Source: Neospora caninum Liverpool
Taxonomy: Eukaryota; Apicomplexa; Conoidasida; Eucoccidiorida; Sarcocystidae
Length of the DNA stretch: 64,000 bases
Reading direction: 5' to 3'
Assembly (NCBI RefSeq): GCF_000208865.1
Contig: NC_018389.1
Location: 1,364,001 to 1,428,000, forward strand
The translations under genes were made by a program, and so were the position numbers. Below are positions 1-10,612 of this stretch, in pieces (the first letter of the stretch is position 1; each line of letters opens with the position of its first letter). The notes below the pieces were generated by a model, which saw nothing but the letters and a program-made list of their open reading frames with translations, had not been told where the DNA came from and ran no database searches.

Positions 1-961
1 CGCTCCCGTTCGACGTCCACACAACATGCGTCGGCCAAGCTGCAGGTGTCGCCGCGATGCTCCTCGCTGCAGGGACGCCTGGCTGCCGTCGCGCCTTTCC
101 TTCGTCTCGCCTTTCTCTTCGGCAAATCGAAGGTCACCATGTCCTCCGTAGCACACCCAGATGTGCATTCGCCCTTCTCGTCCACAGACATCTTGCACGT
201 ACTCGCGGCATGGAAAACCCGTGTCAATAATATTTTAATCTGAGTGCAGTCGCGTCTGCGGTCATGTCCGAATCCCAACTAGTACACGTAGGCACGTGCA
301 TTTTTATTTGTACATGTACGCCGATTCATGGATACTTGCATGCACCTGTACTTCTAGGTACAAATGCCTACTTTTGATTTCTGAGACCATACACGTACAC
401 AGGCATATCCCTTTATCTATCTACATGTATGTAGATTTTTTGTGCTGGCTCTCGTGCGTGGGTGCGTGCATCGTCTTCTCTCGGATGAAGGCGTTTCCTT
501 TGGGTTTCCTTGCGAGAGGGGATGAAGGATGAAAACCGCGCGGAAGGTTTTGTCGTTTCGTCGTAGTTCTCACTTGAAACGCACCGGCGCTATGCGATCT
601 TTTTTTTGTCCACCTGGCCGTTTTTGCGATTTGTGAACGTTCTTCTCCAGGCCGGGTAGAAGGCCAGGCGGAAGCAATCGACCGAGAGACGCTCGAGATC
701 GAAAACGTCCAGCGCATGGTGTACAGACACCTCGCGGCCTTCTGCACTGGCCGCCAAGCTCGGCGAGACGAGAGAGAACAGGAGAGAGAACAAGAGAGAG
801 AAAGGCAGATCGAGAAGAGAGAGAAGGCAATTCGAGAGGACTGCGAAAAAGAGTTGTTTCTTAGCGCCGGCGAGGCGGTGAAGTATGGGCTCATAGACCG
901 AGTCATTCCCGTCAAATACAGACCTCCCTGGCACACAGTGGGGCGCCCAAAAGCCGATTGA
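1..961 (+). CDS. ClpR: catalytically degenerate ClpP-like subunit, 3' part
   Basis: This is the 3' part of a gene that begins before the window. Proposed coding exons are <3..132 and 651..961, and the 441 nt close in frame. The first exon matches the ClpP core around the active Ser and His (CVGQAAGVAAMLLAAGT, then RLSLRQIEG). The second has the handle-helix segment (GQAEAIDRETLEIENVQRM) and the C-terminal LSAGEAVKYGLIDRVIP block. ClpP normally has Ser in GxAAS, His in MIHQP and Asp in RDxFxSA. Here these positions read Gly, Arg and Glu, so the subunit cannot be a peptidase and fits ClpR, which in apicomplexans and plastids assembles with ClpP in a chaperone-linked ring. Targeting cannot be judged because the N terminus is missing. 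An Arg/Glu-rich insertion lies between handle and C-terminal block. The donor GTCACC at 133 is weak, but phase and alignment both support it. Confidence 0.82.
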
Positions 962-1040
962 GTTGAGCAGGCAGATGAATTCTCCGTCTCTGAGACTGTC
1001 AACAGACATGTCTCACGTATATCTATACCCGTCTGTACAG

Positions 1041-1078
<38 letters not shown>

Positions 1079-1847
1079 TTATATCTGCATGCGCGTGTAA
1101 CTATATGTGCATTTGGGTGTGCCTGCAAGTGCGTGGGCATATGCAGATGAGGGGGAGAGGGTTACGCGTGTTTATGTATGTAGATTGGTTTCGGGAATAT
1201 TCCCGTCCTTCGCGGCCACGTGTGAGGCAAGCGTGTGGCTGAGGGAAGGAAAGGCGTTTCGTGGCACTTTGCTTTCGATGCACGCGCTGTCGATTTTTTC
1301 GACCGATCGGAGAATCCGAAATCCATTTTTGTCGGCCAGCTCGGGCCGCGCGTGCGTTCGCTGCCTCTTTCTCTCGCCTTCAAAGGATATCGAGAAACCC
1401 CTGCGCAGCGGGGTGAGAGTTTTGCGAAGGCGGTGAGAAAGTATCTTCTCGGAAGACTGATTGGAGAGGCAGCGAGTCTGCCGCACGCCGATTCCTGTTT
1501 TCCGATCGCGACAGTTTCGGTTCCGCATACAGGGAAGAAACGAGTTGCCTTTCGGCGGGACATCCACCCAAACAGACGGCACACCAGAAACGGAGAATCG
1601 TCTTTCCCCTTGGACCTTTTCGCAGACACAACAAGTCTCAAGCTCCGGGCAGCTGGGGAGACACTTTTCTGCCCAAGCCGCCGTCTCCGCCTTTTCTCCT
1701 ACAGATTTCCTTTTTCCAGGCTCTGCTCTCGCGAGACGCCTCTCTGGCCTTTCGAGACGCTCTCCGCGTACAGATGCTACGTGCTTCTTCTACACGTTAT
1801 CTTTTCATCGGCCGTTTGCGCCCCTCTTTGTCCGCGCTTTGGGACGT
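962..1847. other. Convergent intergenic region (ClpR / transketolase 3' ends)
   Basis: The two flanking genes end towards each other. Apart from the AT microsatellite I see no supported coding exon here. Open frames in this stretch lack family similarity and contain translated simple repeats. Confidence 0.6.
1042..1074. repeat. (AT)n microsatellite
   Basis: An uninterrupted run of about 16 AT dinucleotides lies just downstream of the ClpR stop codon. Translated on the minus strand it produces an artefactual Tyr-Ile repeat. Confidence 0.95.
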
Positions 1848-4800
1848 CTAGAAAGGAGGTTTGTACTCCTCGATTTTCTTCGCAATGCTCGCAGGGGAGA
1901 AGCCGAAGAAGTCGTAGAGAGCCTTTCCCGGCGCGCTCGCGCCAAACGACTGCATGCCGACGTGAACGTCAAAGTATTTGTCCCATCCTGCAACAGGAAA
2001 GCACCGCCCTCACAGATTCCACGCGTTCTTTTCTCGTTGCGCTCTCGTCTCTGCCTCTCGGCTTCCGCACGCCGCCCTTGAAACGCGAATCTGTGGCTCT
2101 GTACCCCCCGCTCGGTCGAGACGCCTCGCGGAAACAACAAACGGAACACTCTTTCCAGTTTTAGCACCTACCCAGATACTCTGTACACACATAGGCATAC
2201 ATACATTGGTCCACGCCTAATATGTGTATGTATGTATATATATGCATATATCTATATCTATATGTTTACCGAATGTTGAGGCGGCTTCGACGTAGGCGGT
2301 GAGGACATTTCCGTTCTTGCGCTCAGAGAGACAGAGGATTTTGTTTCTGTACTCCGCAGGCTGCTCGTCGAACAGCGTCCAGCAAGGCATAGAGACGAGG
2401 CGCACGTCCCAGTTGCCTGTCAGCAGTTTCTTCGCCTCAACGCACAAGTGCACTTCGCTTCCACTTCCAGCGATGACAACCTGGCGAAATGCAGAGGCAG
2501 GAAAGACACAAAGGGGTGCGGCACATCGCGCGGGTGAAGCTGCTCACAGGCTGCGTGGTGCCCGAGACATCGTCTAGCGGAGAAAAAGACGGAGGAGCCG
2601 CACATCTCACACACAGTTTACAGGGAACCGCACCCGTCAGTGCAAAAGCACAGCACTTGGCACGCGAAGAAACCGAGAACGTGCGCGGAGAGAGGGGAAC
2701 TGCACAGACTCAGAGTTATAGATCTCGAGCAGCAGAGAGACCGCAACACCTTCCTGTGTCCGCAGCGACAGAGGCGGCGTCTACCTTTTTCTTTCCGTTG
2801 TTTTCAAAGTCGCTGAGGATGTACGCGCCCAAGGCGACCCCGTCGAAAGAGCTGCCTTCGAGAACAGGGACAGTGCTGCGGCAGAGAGACAGGAGCGTCA
2901 CGCGCTTGAGCTCGTCGCGCAGCCACACGGCGTACGCACCCGCGACTTCAGTCCCATCTGCAAGGGAACCAGGGAGACGCAAACCGTCAGCGCGCGTCTC
3001 ACAACGGCGCGTCGCGAAAACAGACTGCAGAGGCAAACACGATCTCGCGAAAAGGACGATGCCGCCGTTTTTCCCGGCGATGTGTGTCTGTGCCTAGGTG
3101 CACAAAGGCGCAACCGCCGGTGACCCCGCGCTTCCGCCGTATTCTGGAAATCCCCCTCTTGTCTCCCGCAATTCGTTCCCTTTCGGGTTTCTCTCTTTTC
3201 TCTGCTCCTTGCTCCTTCTCGTTTTTTTCCCTTTTTTCTCTGCGTGCCACTGTCTCTGTGTTTCCGTCTGTCCCTCTCTCTTTTGCCGTCTGTGTCGCTC
3301 TCTTCGTCTCTTGTCGAGTTTTTACCGGCGGGGCGAATCGCGATCAACTCGGGCGTCGCGCGGCAGAGGGCGAGGACTTCGATCGGTTGGTGGGTGGGGC
3401 CGTCCTGGCCGAGTTCGATCGAGTCGTGCGTCGCCACCAGCAGAATGCCGCATTTGGCGAGCGCCGCGAGGCGCGTCGCGCCCCAGCCGTAAGTCACAAA
3501 GTTCAGGAAGGTCGCGCAGAACGGGCGCATGCAGCCAAAGTGGTACATGCCGTTCGCCATGGCAATCATGGCGTGCTCGCGAACGCCAAAGTGGATGTAC
3601 CGCCCAGAGCGGTTCGCCACTTGGAACGACTTCTCGTTCTGCAAATCCGTGCAGTTCGACCCCGTCAAATCTGCGCTGCCGCCAATCTGAGACAGCCGCG
3701 AAAAACGCATGCGTCCACGCGCGCGAGAATGAGGCTGAAAGCTAACGCGAACAGACAGGCGAGAGACACGCACCGACGCGGAAGCCACAGAGAAAACACT
3801 CATCGGTAAGCGCCTCATGGCCTCCTGGTGCACGGCGCCGTCGATTTGCGTTGCGGCTTCGCTGTTTGTGCTCGTCGTTTCTCTCGCCAACCTGGGTTTC
3901 TCTGTTGCACTCTCGACTGCGTGTTAGGTTCTTTCCCTGATTCGCGTCGGTGTGTCCGCTCTCTCTGTCCGCTCTCAGGTCGTTTCCCTTTTCTGCATGC
4001 GGTGCTCCCACCAGTTCAGGCATGAAACCCTTGATGCCGTTGAGCATCCGCCCGGAATGCGCGCGCGTCGAGTCCCCCTTCTCTCGGGCTTTGTCGCCCA
4101 GCTGCTTCAGTGTCTCGAAGACCTCGGGGCGCACTTCGCGGCTGAACATGCGCTCAATTTCCTTCGCCTCCTCCGGGTACGCCGTCTTGTACTTGTCGAA
4201 AAGCGCATTCCACTCCGCCACCGCCCGTTCGCCGCGCTCCTGAACCTCCTCGTAAAACTGACGAACGCCGACACCCACAAAACGCCCTCAAGTCGCGCAC
4301 ACGTCTGCTTGCTGCAGAGGTTTGCTATGTAGATGTAGACAGGCGTGAATCTGCATGTATGCGTGCTTGCACTCATTTGATAGATAAATGAGTATGCATG
4401 TAAAAATATTTACATGCATATGTATATGAATGCATGCATGCAATCTCGCATGCATCGCAGCCTCTGGTCACCTAGTGTTTTCGCGTTTGCGCGACACGCC
4501 CGTTTTTTTTTCACCGAGAAGCACGAGAAACACCTTGCTTCGGCGGTCGTCATCTTTCCAGAATCCCGCAAAAAACCATGTACTCACGCAAAAATAGACA
4601 CCTAGAAACCTATACATATGCAGTACACATACATATCCATACAGACACATATATATATATATATATATATTAGATGGTTCCGTAATTCCATGTCTACGTG
4701 TGTATGGATGTATTTGCGCATGCCAGCTGGACGTTGGGCGTGGCTTCGTCGCCGCGTTTCCGGGGTTTACCTTCTTGACAGCGTCAGGAACTTGGAGTTT

Positions 4801-7800
4801 TTCGTCGGGGTTCAATCCACACTTTTCCTTCACTTTTCGCAGGTCGTCTTCGGACAGGGGAGAGCCGTGGACCTTGGCCGTTCCTTCTTTGCTGGAGAGG
4901 AACCCGATGGTGGTCCGGACGCAAATTAGGGTCGGCTTGTCAGTTCGCTTCTTCGCCGCCTCCATCGTCTGCGAGCACAGGACAACTCTCAAAGCTCCAG
5001 ACGCCAGTGACGCGACAAGCGGCCAAGCTCTGCGACTCGGGGTGCCTGCCCCTCCGCGAAACCCCTGGACGGAAGCGCGTCGAGAAACGTCCACAGTCGC
5101 CTCACCCGAACCAGCCCGGCCACGTCGTGGTTGCCGTCGGCCACGACGTCCACGTGCCAGTCGTAGGCCTTGAAGCGCTGCTGGACCTTCTCCGAGAACG
5201 CGAGGTTCACCTCGCCGTCGATCGTGATGTTGTTCTCGTCGTAGAGAACAATCAGCCGGTGCAAACCGAGATGCCCGGCCAGCGAGCACGCCTCACTGGC
5301 GACACCTGGACAAACAGAGCAGAAGCAGGGAAACGACAGGGGAGAGAGGGACGGAAGAGAATGAGCGACTTGGGAAGGGACGTGGTGGTGTTAGGCAGAC
5401 GCAAGCGATTCGGCACGCGTCCGGTGTCGGTCCCCCAATTCCTTTTTCTGCCTTTCTTCTCCGCGGACATTCGCGGCATGGCCGCCGCCGTGGGAGCTTG
5501 TCTCCGAGCGCCTCTGCCGCCTCTGGAGGTTTCTGCGACTTATCGTCTGAGCAGGATTCGCCCGCAAAAAACCTCGCGAGTCTGCGCGCGGCTCAGAAGG
5601 TACTGGACGCTGCGGCGTGGGGATACTCTGTCGAGTTAAAAGGGAACAACCCCACATTTAACTACGCGAAAACTATACCGAACGGTTTAACGAATGTGGA
5701 GTCTGCCTCGCATGTCACACCGCAGATGCACTCAGGCGCTGCGTTCGGCAACTTGCGAACCAGGACGTTCTGCTCTCCACAATTCAAAATATTTGAAAGA
5801 TGTGTCGCTTCAAAATGTTTAAAAGATGTGTCGCTCCACAGTATTTAAAAGAAATGCCGCTTCAAAATATTTAGAAGACACGTCCGCCAACCTTTCCCGA
5901 GCTTTCCCTGCCCGGGAGCTTACCTTCTTCGAGGCACCCGTCGCCGCAGAACACAAAGACGTGGCTGTCGAAGATCGGGAAGTTCTCCTTGTTGTACTTT
6001 GCGCCCATGTACTGGCCAGCGAGGGCAATGCCCACAGCGTTGCTGATGCCCTGACCCAGCGGCCCTAGGCAAGGCAACGCATGCACATTACCAAAAACAT
6101 ATATGTGTTTGTTCATATGCATGCAACAACATACAGAGAGAGAGATCAGGCGTGTTTTTGCGTATGTGTGGTGAGTTAAGGTGCCGTGGTCGGGATGGGA
6201 AGAATGAAGAAGACGTCGACGTTTGATCCTGTTTCAGCGCGCCGCCACAGTGTGGAACGAGGCGAATTATGTTGATGCATGCATATCCAAAAACATGGTG
6301 CATGCGCGTTCATTCGCATACGCCTAGTTCGAGACACGGTTCGCTGCTCGGCACGTCTGTACACAATGCGCGTCACGTAGCGCTCGGGCGGAGTGACTGC
6401 GCATTTGCACTTTCTCGAAACACACACGAAACAGGGGACTCCAATCCGAAAAAAGCTGCGTCCTGTTTCCCCTGTCCGTGCCCACGAGTCTCAGCACGAA
6501 TACGGGGACGCATGACCTCCCTTTCCTTCCTGTTTTTTCTTTCCGTGGCAAGACGACTCTCGTGTGCGCATCACCAGCACTGTGGGAGACGCCACGAAAG
6601 AAAAGGAAATTCGCTTTTCTCGCTCGCACCCGTCGTCGTTTCGATGCCCGCCGCGTAGTGCACCTCGGGATGTCCCGGCGTTTTGCTGTTCAGCTGGCGA
6701 AACTGGCGCAGATCCTCGATTGTCACGTCGTAGCCTGCGAGGAAAGAAGGCCGGAAAAGAGGCGCATTCCCCAGGCTGTTTAAGCCGCCACGGGGCACGG
6801 AAGCGACAAGAGGCGCAGCGAATCACGACAGGGACGGAGACACACGCGCGTGTGCCGCGCACCGAAAGCCACAAGCAAAGACAATCTCGAAGATGCTTAT
6901 TTGACGCCAGCAAGGCCCGACACACTGCGGCATTCACGTTATTCCAGGAGAGGCAGAAGACGCAGCAAACAGGACTGACCCGTGAGGTGGAGCATGGAGT
7001 AGAGGAGGGCGCAAGCGTGGCCGTTCGAGAGGATGAAGCGGTCGCGGTTGAACCACCGGGGGTGCTTGCCGGAATAACGCATCACGTAGCCCCACAGTGC
7101 ATGCGCCATCGGCGCCATCCCCATGGGCGCTCCAGGGTGCCCGCTGTTGGCGATCTACACAGTGAAAACGGAGACACACGTCGCAACATACAGAGAAAGA
7201 AAGAGGAAGAGAGAGAAGAAGAGGGAGGAAGAGACGAGGAGAAAGAGAGAGGAAGAGAAAGAGAGAGGAAGAGAGAGGAAGAAAAAGAGAGAGGAAGAAA
7301 AAGAGAGAGGAAGAGAAAGAGGGAGAGAAAGAGAGAGGAGAAGAGGGAGGAAGAGAAAGAGGGAGAGAAAGAGAGAGGAGAAGAGGGAGGAAGAGAAAGA
7401 GGGAGAGAAAGAGAGAGGAGAAGAGGGAGGAAGAGAAAGACAGAGGAAAAGAAAGAGAGAGGACGAGAGTGGATTGTGGGGTACTATGTAGAGAGGGGCG
7501 GGAACTGAGGTGAACGCATGGAGAGGCAGTCGCGAGCAGAAATTTTCAGGACTGCAGGTCGAGAAGAGACGTTTGATTGAGAGGGACACTGGGACCGGAA
7601 GGAACTGCAAAACGAGGAGGGCGTCGCATGTGTGTGCCGAGACGCGTACTGTCGGGAGGTCGGCACCGAGGCACCGAATGGTGTTGACGCAGAGCACGTC
7701 GGTGGAGGCGGTTTCGCGTTTTCCAGGAGACAATTTCTTCGTCTCCGGCTGGCTGTTCGCCTCGCCCAGCTGGGCGTTGGAACCACGGCGCTTCTGTTGC

Positions 7801-7805
7801 ACCAT
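1848..7805 (-). CDS. Transketolase, 11 exons
   Basis: Thiamine-diphosphate enzyme of the non-oxidative pentose phosphate pathway, which moves two-carbon units between sugar phosphates. Model: complement(join(1848..1987, 2270..2480, 2785..2957, 3326..3686, 4012..4257, 4771..4968, 5106..5305, 5924..6064, 6630..6734, 6980..7154, 7650..7805)). Every intron is GT-AG, all phases agree, and the 2,106 nt give 701 aa, usual for the family. Motifs in order are [22 protein letters not shown], the ThDP/metal motif GDGCLEEG (about residue 187) followed by [23 protein letters not shown] with the catalytic Glu (about 444), [16 protein letters not shown], and the C-terminal [16 protein letters not shown]. 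The ATG at 7805 has A at -3 and G at +4. The upstream in-frame extension has only a non-ATG start and is not used. No transit peptide is evident, so a cytosolic location is inferred. Confidence 0.95.
4428..4455. promoter_or_regulatory. Cluster of TGCATGC-type motifs
   Basis: Overlapping ATGCATGC repeats followed by CGCATGCAT lie in the transketolase intron 4258..4770. TGCATGC-like hexamers or heptamers are a recurring cis element in coccidian and other apicomplexan genomes. A function at this intronic site is unproven. Isolated copies also occur near 6119, 6274 and 8480. Confidence 0.35.
4649..4671. repeat. (AT)n microsatellite in transketolase intron
   Basis: About 11 AT dinucleotides in the intron between the exons ending at 4771 and starting at 4257. 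Confidence 0.95.
5783..5886. repeat. Four degenerate 26-bp tandem repeats
   Basis: Four head-to-tail units (5783..5808, 5809..5834, 5835..5860, 5861..5886). Each carries an AT-rich half centred on a TTTAAA/TTTGAA-like core followed by AAGATGTGTCGC or a variant. Units 1 and 2 are nearly identical; units 3 and 4 have diverged. They lie inside transketolase intron 5306..5923 and have no coding frame. Confidence 0.85.
7195..7480. repeat. Polypurine tract with three perfect 40-bp repeats
   Basis: A nearly pure A/G tract on the plus strand within transketolase intron 1 (7155..7649). Positions 7321-7360, 7361-7400 and 7401-7440 are identical 40-bp units, flanked by shorter GAGAGGAA-type variants. 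In the transcript sense it is a long CU-rich tract upstream of the exon 2 acceptor at 7155. Confidence 0.95.
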
Positions 7806-8521
7806 CGTGACAGACGAAACCGAAGAAGAAAAACGAAAAGAAAACGACGATTGAGGGGCGGAGCGCGAGGGAGCAGTGAGGACTGAGAGACGCAAAGTTG
7901 AAGACAAACGCTGCAACGCGTTCAAGGCGCACGAAGAAGGAAAGGCGAAAGATGAAGAGGGGAAAGAAGCGACAGAAACTCAGGCTGAAGGCGCTGGGTC
8001 GAAGGTGGCGACGAGACGCGAGATGAGGCTGAGTGCGTTCCGGAAGAAAGAGGTTTTCTTGTGAAGCAGAGACCGGTCCGTCGACTGGAGAACTCTGCGA
8101 AGAAAGCAAAAAAAGGGAAGGCGCCGAATACACGCACAAAACAGGACCGCCGGAAAGACTCACGGAGTGCAGCGCGCTAGACGAAACAGTCAAGACCGGA
8201 AAGTGCAGAACCCGAAACAGAGCCATCCGCTCTCTTTCTCACTCTGCCTCGCTCCATAGGCACACGCTCGCCCCGAGTTGAAACCCACAACAAAGACGTT
8301 TGCGTGCGAATACACGCAGAGGGGCACACACGCATCTCCTTCATACAGAGACGCGGTGGTGCAGGCAAGCTGAAAACGTGCCGAGAATTGCATCTAGATT
8401 TCCTCCCTACCTCAGCCTCCCATCCATCGCATCTCCCGCTCTCTCTCTCTATAGATAGATATATCAATGAATATAGCAATTGCATGCCCCTAGAGGCGTG
8501 GAGGGAAGTCTGAAAATATAT
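7806..8521. other. Upstream region of transketolase
   Basis: This lies between the transketolase start and the end of the next minus-strand gene and probably holds the transketolase promoter and 5' UTR. I see no supported coding exon. A short CTCT/TAGATA simple-sequence patch lies at about 8435-8470. Confidence 0.5.
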
Positions 8522-10612
8522 CTAGGCGGAGCGACGGAAGAAGTGCTTCTCAAGATGTCCGTACACTGCGACTCTGGGGACGACGGTGGACAGGTCAATT
8601 TCTCGTTTGAACGGCCACAGTTGCCACTGCACGTGTGCGTCTTGCACGGAGTTTGTTTTTTCGCCGATGAGGTAGTCGGTCCGGTGTTGCTCAGGGCGCA
8701 ATTCTTGCTCCGCTGACAGCGCCTGGAGACAAACGCGCGCTTGCGAGGGCCGAGCGAAGGAGACGCAAAACACGCTGGAGAGGAAAATCGAGACAGACAG
8801 GAAAAAAGCCTTGAAATCGACAGCAGTCGACGCGAGAGAGAGAGGGGAGAAATGGGAGGCAAAACGAAGAGAGGAGACCAAAGAAAGAAGAGAGTCAGGC
8901 GAGGCGGGAAGGAAACGAGAAGAAAGCCGAGGACGGTTGCAGGGGAGGATGGTCGGGGGGGGGGGGGTAGTCCTTCGAAGGACCGACGTGAGTTGGGGAG
9001 AGGGAAAGGCGAGAAAACCATGCGGAAAGAAAGAGTCGGAGACAGATGCTCAAAAGACGAAAAGTGGAGACGTGGAGGTAGAAGGAATGGAGCAAGAAAA
9101 CCGAGAGTAACACGCGCTGGATCAAGACGAAAGTGACGAGGAAGGCGAGCGGGACCGAAGGGAGACCAGGAAGAAGCGCGACAACGAGGAGAGCACACGG
9201 ACGTAGATTCGGAGAAACAAACAGAAGCGAAACGGAGAGACGCGGAACCAAGAGAAGGGAAACGAAAGCGAGGGTTATGCGGCGCGCAGAGCCCTCCCCG
9301 CGGCCTCAGGAGGCCAAGTGGAACAGGCGAGACGGACGAAACACCTTTGCATTTACTCAGACGTATACAGTTTGTTGGTAAGTACGTAACCAGCGAGCAA
9401 ACCCGCGTAAAGCGAGGTGAACAAAGCGCGAAGGGGGACGCTAACGACCCCTGCCCGCCCAACAGCGCCTGTAGGAGACAGCTGGACGCGGAACACACGT
9501 GCGAGATTCCTTACTGCTCGAAGGCATACGCGACGTGCGCGTCTTTGTCGGCGTCGTTCTCTCGGAGTTTCCGACAGAAGTGAAGAGCTGCCTCGGCGGA
9601 GAGATCTCCGGTCTGATCGGTTGGGTGCTGGCGCGCTTCGTCGCCGAATGCAAAGCTCTCGACCGTGAACGAAGGTTCCTCGTCGCTGGAAGAAAGCAAA
9701 GAACACGAGAGGGGAGAGTTGCCCCGCACAGACTCAGCCGCCGGCATGCTCCAGTGTCTCTCTGTGTCTCTGGCGCGTTTGCGAGAAGCGGCTCGCTTGT
9801 TGTCGCTGTTCTTTCGCCAGGAGAGGCGCAAGACGCGATTTGGACGGTCAAGCGGGAAGAACCTAAAAAAGCAAGGAAAAGAGAGAGAGCGCTGCGGGTA
9901 ACTCGCCAGTCGCGGAGATGTGCCTGCGTTCTTCCTAGGTTGGCCACTGTCCAGTTGATCTGAAGAGAGCGAACCTCTTTTTATCGCTGCACGGACCGGA
10001 CATACCGGAGCTCTGGAAAGCGTGGACTTTCCTGGAGCCCGCGCGAGAGGGAAACAGACAAACACGTCCCGCGCAGCTTCGAGTGTCGCTGCGACTGCGC
10101 GTTTGTCCTTTTCCGTTTCTGGTTCGTTTCCCTTCCTGAACCGGAAACACGGAAGGCAGGCGCGAAGCTCCTCCGTAGCGCTCGCACTCCCTGCTTTGGA
10201 AGCGGCGTTCACTTTGGTTCAAACGGCCAGGCAAGCGCCCGCCGCGTTCTGCGCGTCTTCGATGCGGGAGGCACTTTGGTGAAAAGCGGAGGCATGTCAC
10301 TGGGTCGAGACAGCGACTAGAGGCGAAAGCCGCGTCAGAAAACCCTCAAACTCGCGCGTTTGGGGCCGCAATTCGCCCGCGCTTTCGGGCACTCAACCCC
10401 CTCACCGAACGCTGGCACACGTTCTTTCTGGGGAGTTCCTTGGAGCAAACGCGGAACTTACGGATTTTCGGCGGGTTTCCGGGAAACAAAGCCTGGTGTC
10501 GAGGCAAGCTGCGCGCTAGAGATCTGCGAAGAAGCGAAAAAATCTTCTGCGGGGATCTTCACGGACAACCTGCGGCCCCGTCTCCATCGACAGGCCGCGC
10601 GCAGTCCTGGAG
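8522..10612 (-). CDS. Unrecognised protein with one membrane segment, 5' incomplete
   Basis: Family not recognised. I assembled six exons by codon quality and phase: complement(join(8522..8722, 9386..9440, 9515..9685, 10006..10031, 10151..10190, 10462..10612)). They sum to 214 codons in one frame after two leading bases, so an upstream first exon with the ATG is missing. The last exon is the most protein-like, with a Trp/His-rich stretch around VQWQLWPFKREIDLS and stop TAG at 8522. The exon 9515..9685 is acidic (DEEPSFTVESFAFGDEARQ). The exon 9386..9440 supplies a hydrophobic segment (LRALFTSLYAGLLAGY) that reads as a membrane helix before a soluble C-terminal tail of about 65 aa. The basic start of exon 10462..10612 (RWRRGRRLSVK) could belong to an organelle-targeting region. 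The 26-nt exon and the acceptor at 9441 are the weakest calls. Alternatively exon 9511..9685 ends at its own TAA and 8522..8722 belongs to another transcript. Confidence 0.45.
8955..8967 (+). repeat. Homopolymer of 13 G
   Basis: An uninterrupted run of 13 G on the plus strand in a non-coding, purine-rich stretch between proposed exons. Confidence 0.9.

Noticed and set aside
421..1140. 239-codon minus-strand frame with a Tyr-Ile repeat
   Set aside because: It is antisense to the last ClpR exon, and its repeat is the translated AT microsatellite at 1042-1074.
1235..2164. 309-codon plus-strand frame
   Set aside because: It overlaps the last transketolase exon in antisense. Composition is Arg/Ser-rich, with no motif or splice support.
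6564..7508. 314-codon plus-strand frame ending in Arg/Glu repeats
   Set aside because: It is antisense to three transketolase exons, and the repeat part is the intronic polypurine tract.
7155..7925. Upstream extension of transketolase beyond the ATG at 7805
   Set aside because: The extension has only a TTG start; the ATG at 7805 has a strong context and gives a normal-length enzyme.
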